A stretch of DNA of 64,000 nt from an uncultured Clostridia bacterium (GTDB lineage Bacteria > Bacillota > Clostridia > TANB77 > CAG-508), in contig CAKPBB010000002.1 of assembly GCA_934140005.1 (NCBI GenBank), positions 1 through 64,000 on the forward strand, in the 5' to 3' direction. Under the pieces are notes generated by a model. The model made no database searches. It saw only the letters and a program-made list of their open reading frames with translations, and was not told the DNA's origin. Shown piece by piece: positions 63,561 to 64,000 of the stretch (the stretch's first letter is position 1; each line of letters starts with the position of its first letter). A program made the translations under genes and the position numbers.

Positions 63561-64000
63561 TTATGCTCTTGGGTGAGCTTTATGATATATTTCTTTTAAA
63601 TTTTCATTTTGAAATTGCATATATACTTGTGTTGAAGATATATCTGAATGACCAAGCATTGTTTGTATTGCTTTTAAATCTGCTCCATTTTGCAATAAAT
63701 GAGTTGCAAATGAATGTCTTAAAACATGTGGTGTAATATCTTTTGTTATATGAGCTTGTTCTTTATAGAATTTTACTATTTTCCAAAATCCTTGTCTTGT
63801 CAATCTTTTGCCATTTACATTAACAAATAAAGCTCTATTTGATTCATCTTTAATTAAAATTGGTCTTGCTTTTTCTATGTATTCTGTTAAAGCTTTCATT
63901 GACATTGATCCTAATGGGATATCTCTCTTTTTGAAGCCTGTATGACAATATACATAATTTTCTTTTAGATTTATATCATCTATGTCAAGTGATATTATTT
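63561..64000 (-). CDS. Xer-type tyrosine recombinase (N-terminal part beyond window)
   Basis: The frame is open to the right edge, continuing upstream of ATG 63905 as SLDIDDINLKENYVYCHTGF and KKRDIPLGSMSMKAL. The 146 visible residues are the catalytic domain of the XerC/XerD family. They hold HVLRHSFATHLLQNGADL (HxxR), LGHSDISSTQVYMQ (second His and nucleophile Tyr). The usual GKGNKER segment before the lysine-bearing hairpin is shortened to CHTGFKKR. It may be the chromosome-dimer resolvase or another Xer; whether it acts at the inversion sites near 5.6 and 9.2 kb cannot be told from sequence. Confidence 0.88.
   Translation of the reverse strand, partial: IISLDIDDINLKENYVYCHTGFKKRDIPLGSMSMKALTEYIEKARPILIKDESNRALFVNVNGKRLTRQGFWKIVKFYKEQAHITKDITPHVLRHSFATHLLQNGADLKAIQTMLGHSDISSTQVYMQFQNENLKEIYHKAHPRA

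Overview
The window is AT-rich (roughly 70% A+T by eye), densely coded DNA from a Gram-positive, low-GC bacterium of the Clostridia type. Supporting signs are a Spo0H-like SigH, RNase Y, PrkC with PASTA domains plus its PP2C partner, RqcH and YlmH, Pta-AckA acetate fermentation, strong AGGAGG ribosome sites and many U-tailed terminators. The gene mix resembles uncultured gut Clostridia, but no taxonomic marker settles this. There is no CRISPR array, insertion sequence, rRNA operon or clear prophage. Two tRNA genes are present (Gln-CTG and Thr-GGT).

Left end (1-9.4 kb): three genes on the minus strand, here called A (running off the left edge), B and C, encode proteins with a prepilin-like N-terminus. 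A and C carry RCC1-like repeats; B is glycine-rich. holA lies between A and B. This is the most interesting region. B and C are each preceded by a short segment flanked by 25-bp inverted repeats built like tyrosine-recombinase sites: 9-bp arms around a 7-bp asymmetric core, with a different core at each locus. Each segment holds a good sigma-A promoter that points away from the gene, so both look like invertible promoters in the OFF state. Gene A has an outward-fixed promoter with the same geometry that the other two would have after inversion. All three leaders share a 10-codon minigene followed by an intrinsic terminator.

Metabolism and signalling (9.4-21.6 kb): rqcH; pta-ackA-ackA; nth; a bactofilin-like membrane protein; rpe; and rlmN-prpC-prkC.

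Surface polysaccharide cluster (22-32.1 kb): one minus-strand operon with an ABC exporter (permease and ATPase with glycan-binding tail), four glycosyltransferase genes and a GtrA flippase-like protein. A candidate structured RNA lies at its 3' end. Its promoter shares an 18-bp block with the promoter of the Wzc-like tyrosine kinase gene 27 kb away.

Middle and right (32.3-64 kb): dapA-HD protein-dapB, a J-domain membrane protein, pyk, a GC-anomalous small gene, an alpha-glucan phosphorylase, two unrecognised divergent genes, cdd, dxs-ylmH, a lipid-kinase-like protein, tRNA-Gln, a ribbon-helix-helix regulator, a DUF1540-type small protein, a WG-repeat membrane protein, metG-tmk-nadD, glmM, the Wzc-like kinase with a very long coiled-coil tail, an LPYAG-ended cell-wall protein, ychF, tRNA-Thr, sigH, rny and a truncated Xer-type recombinase. 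Overall the window mixes housekeeping genes with several cell-surface systems, and the surface genes show most of the unusual regulation.
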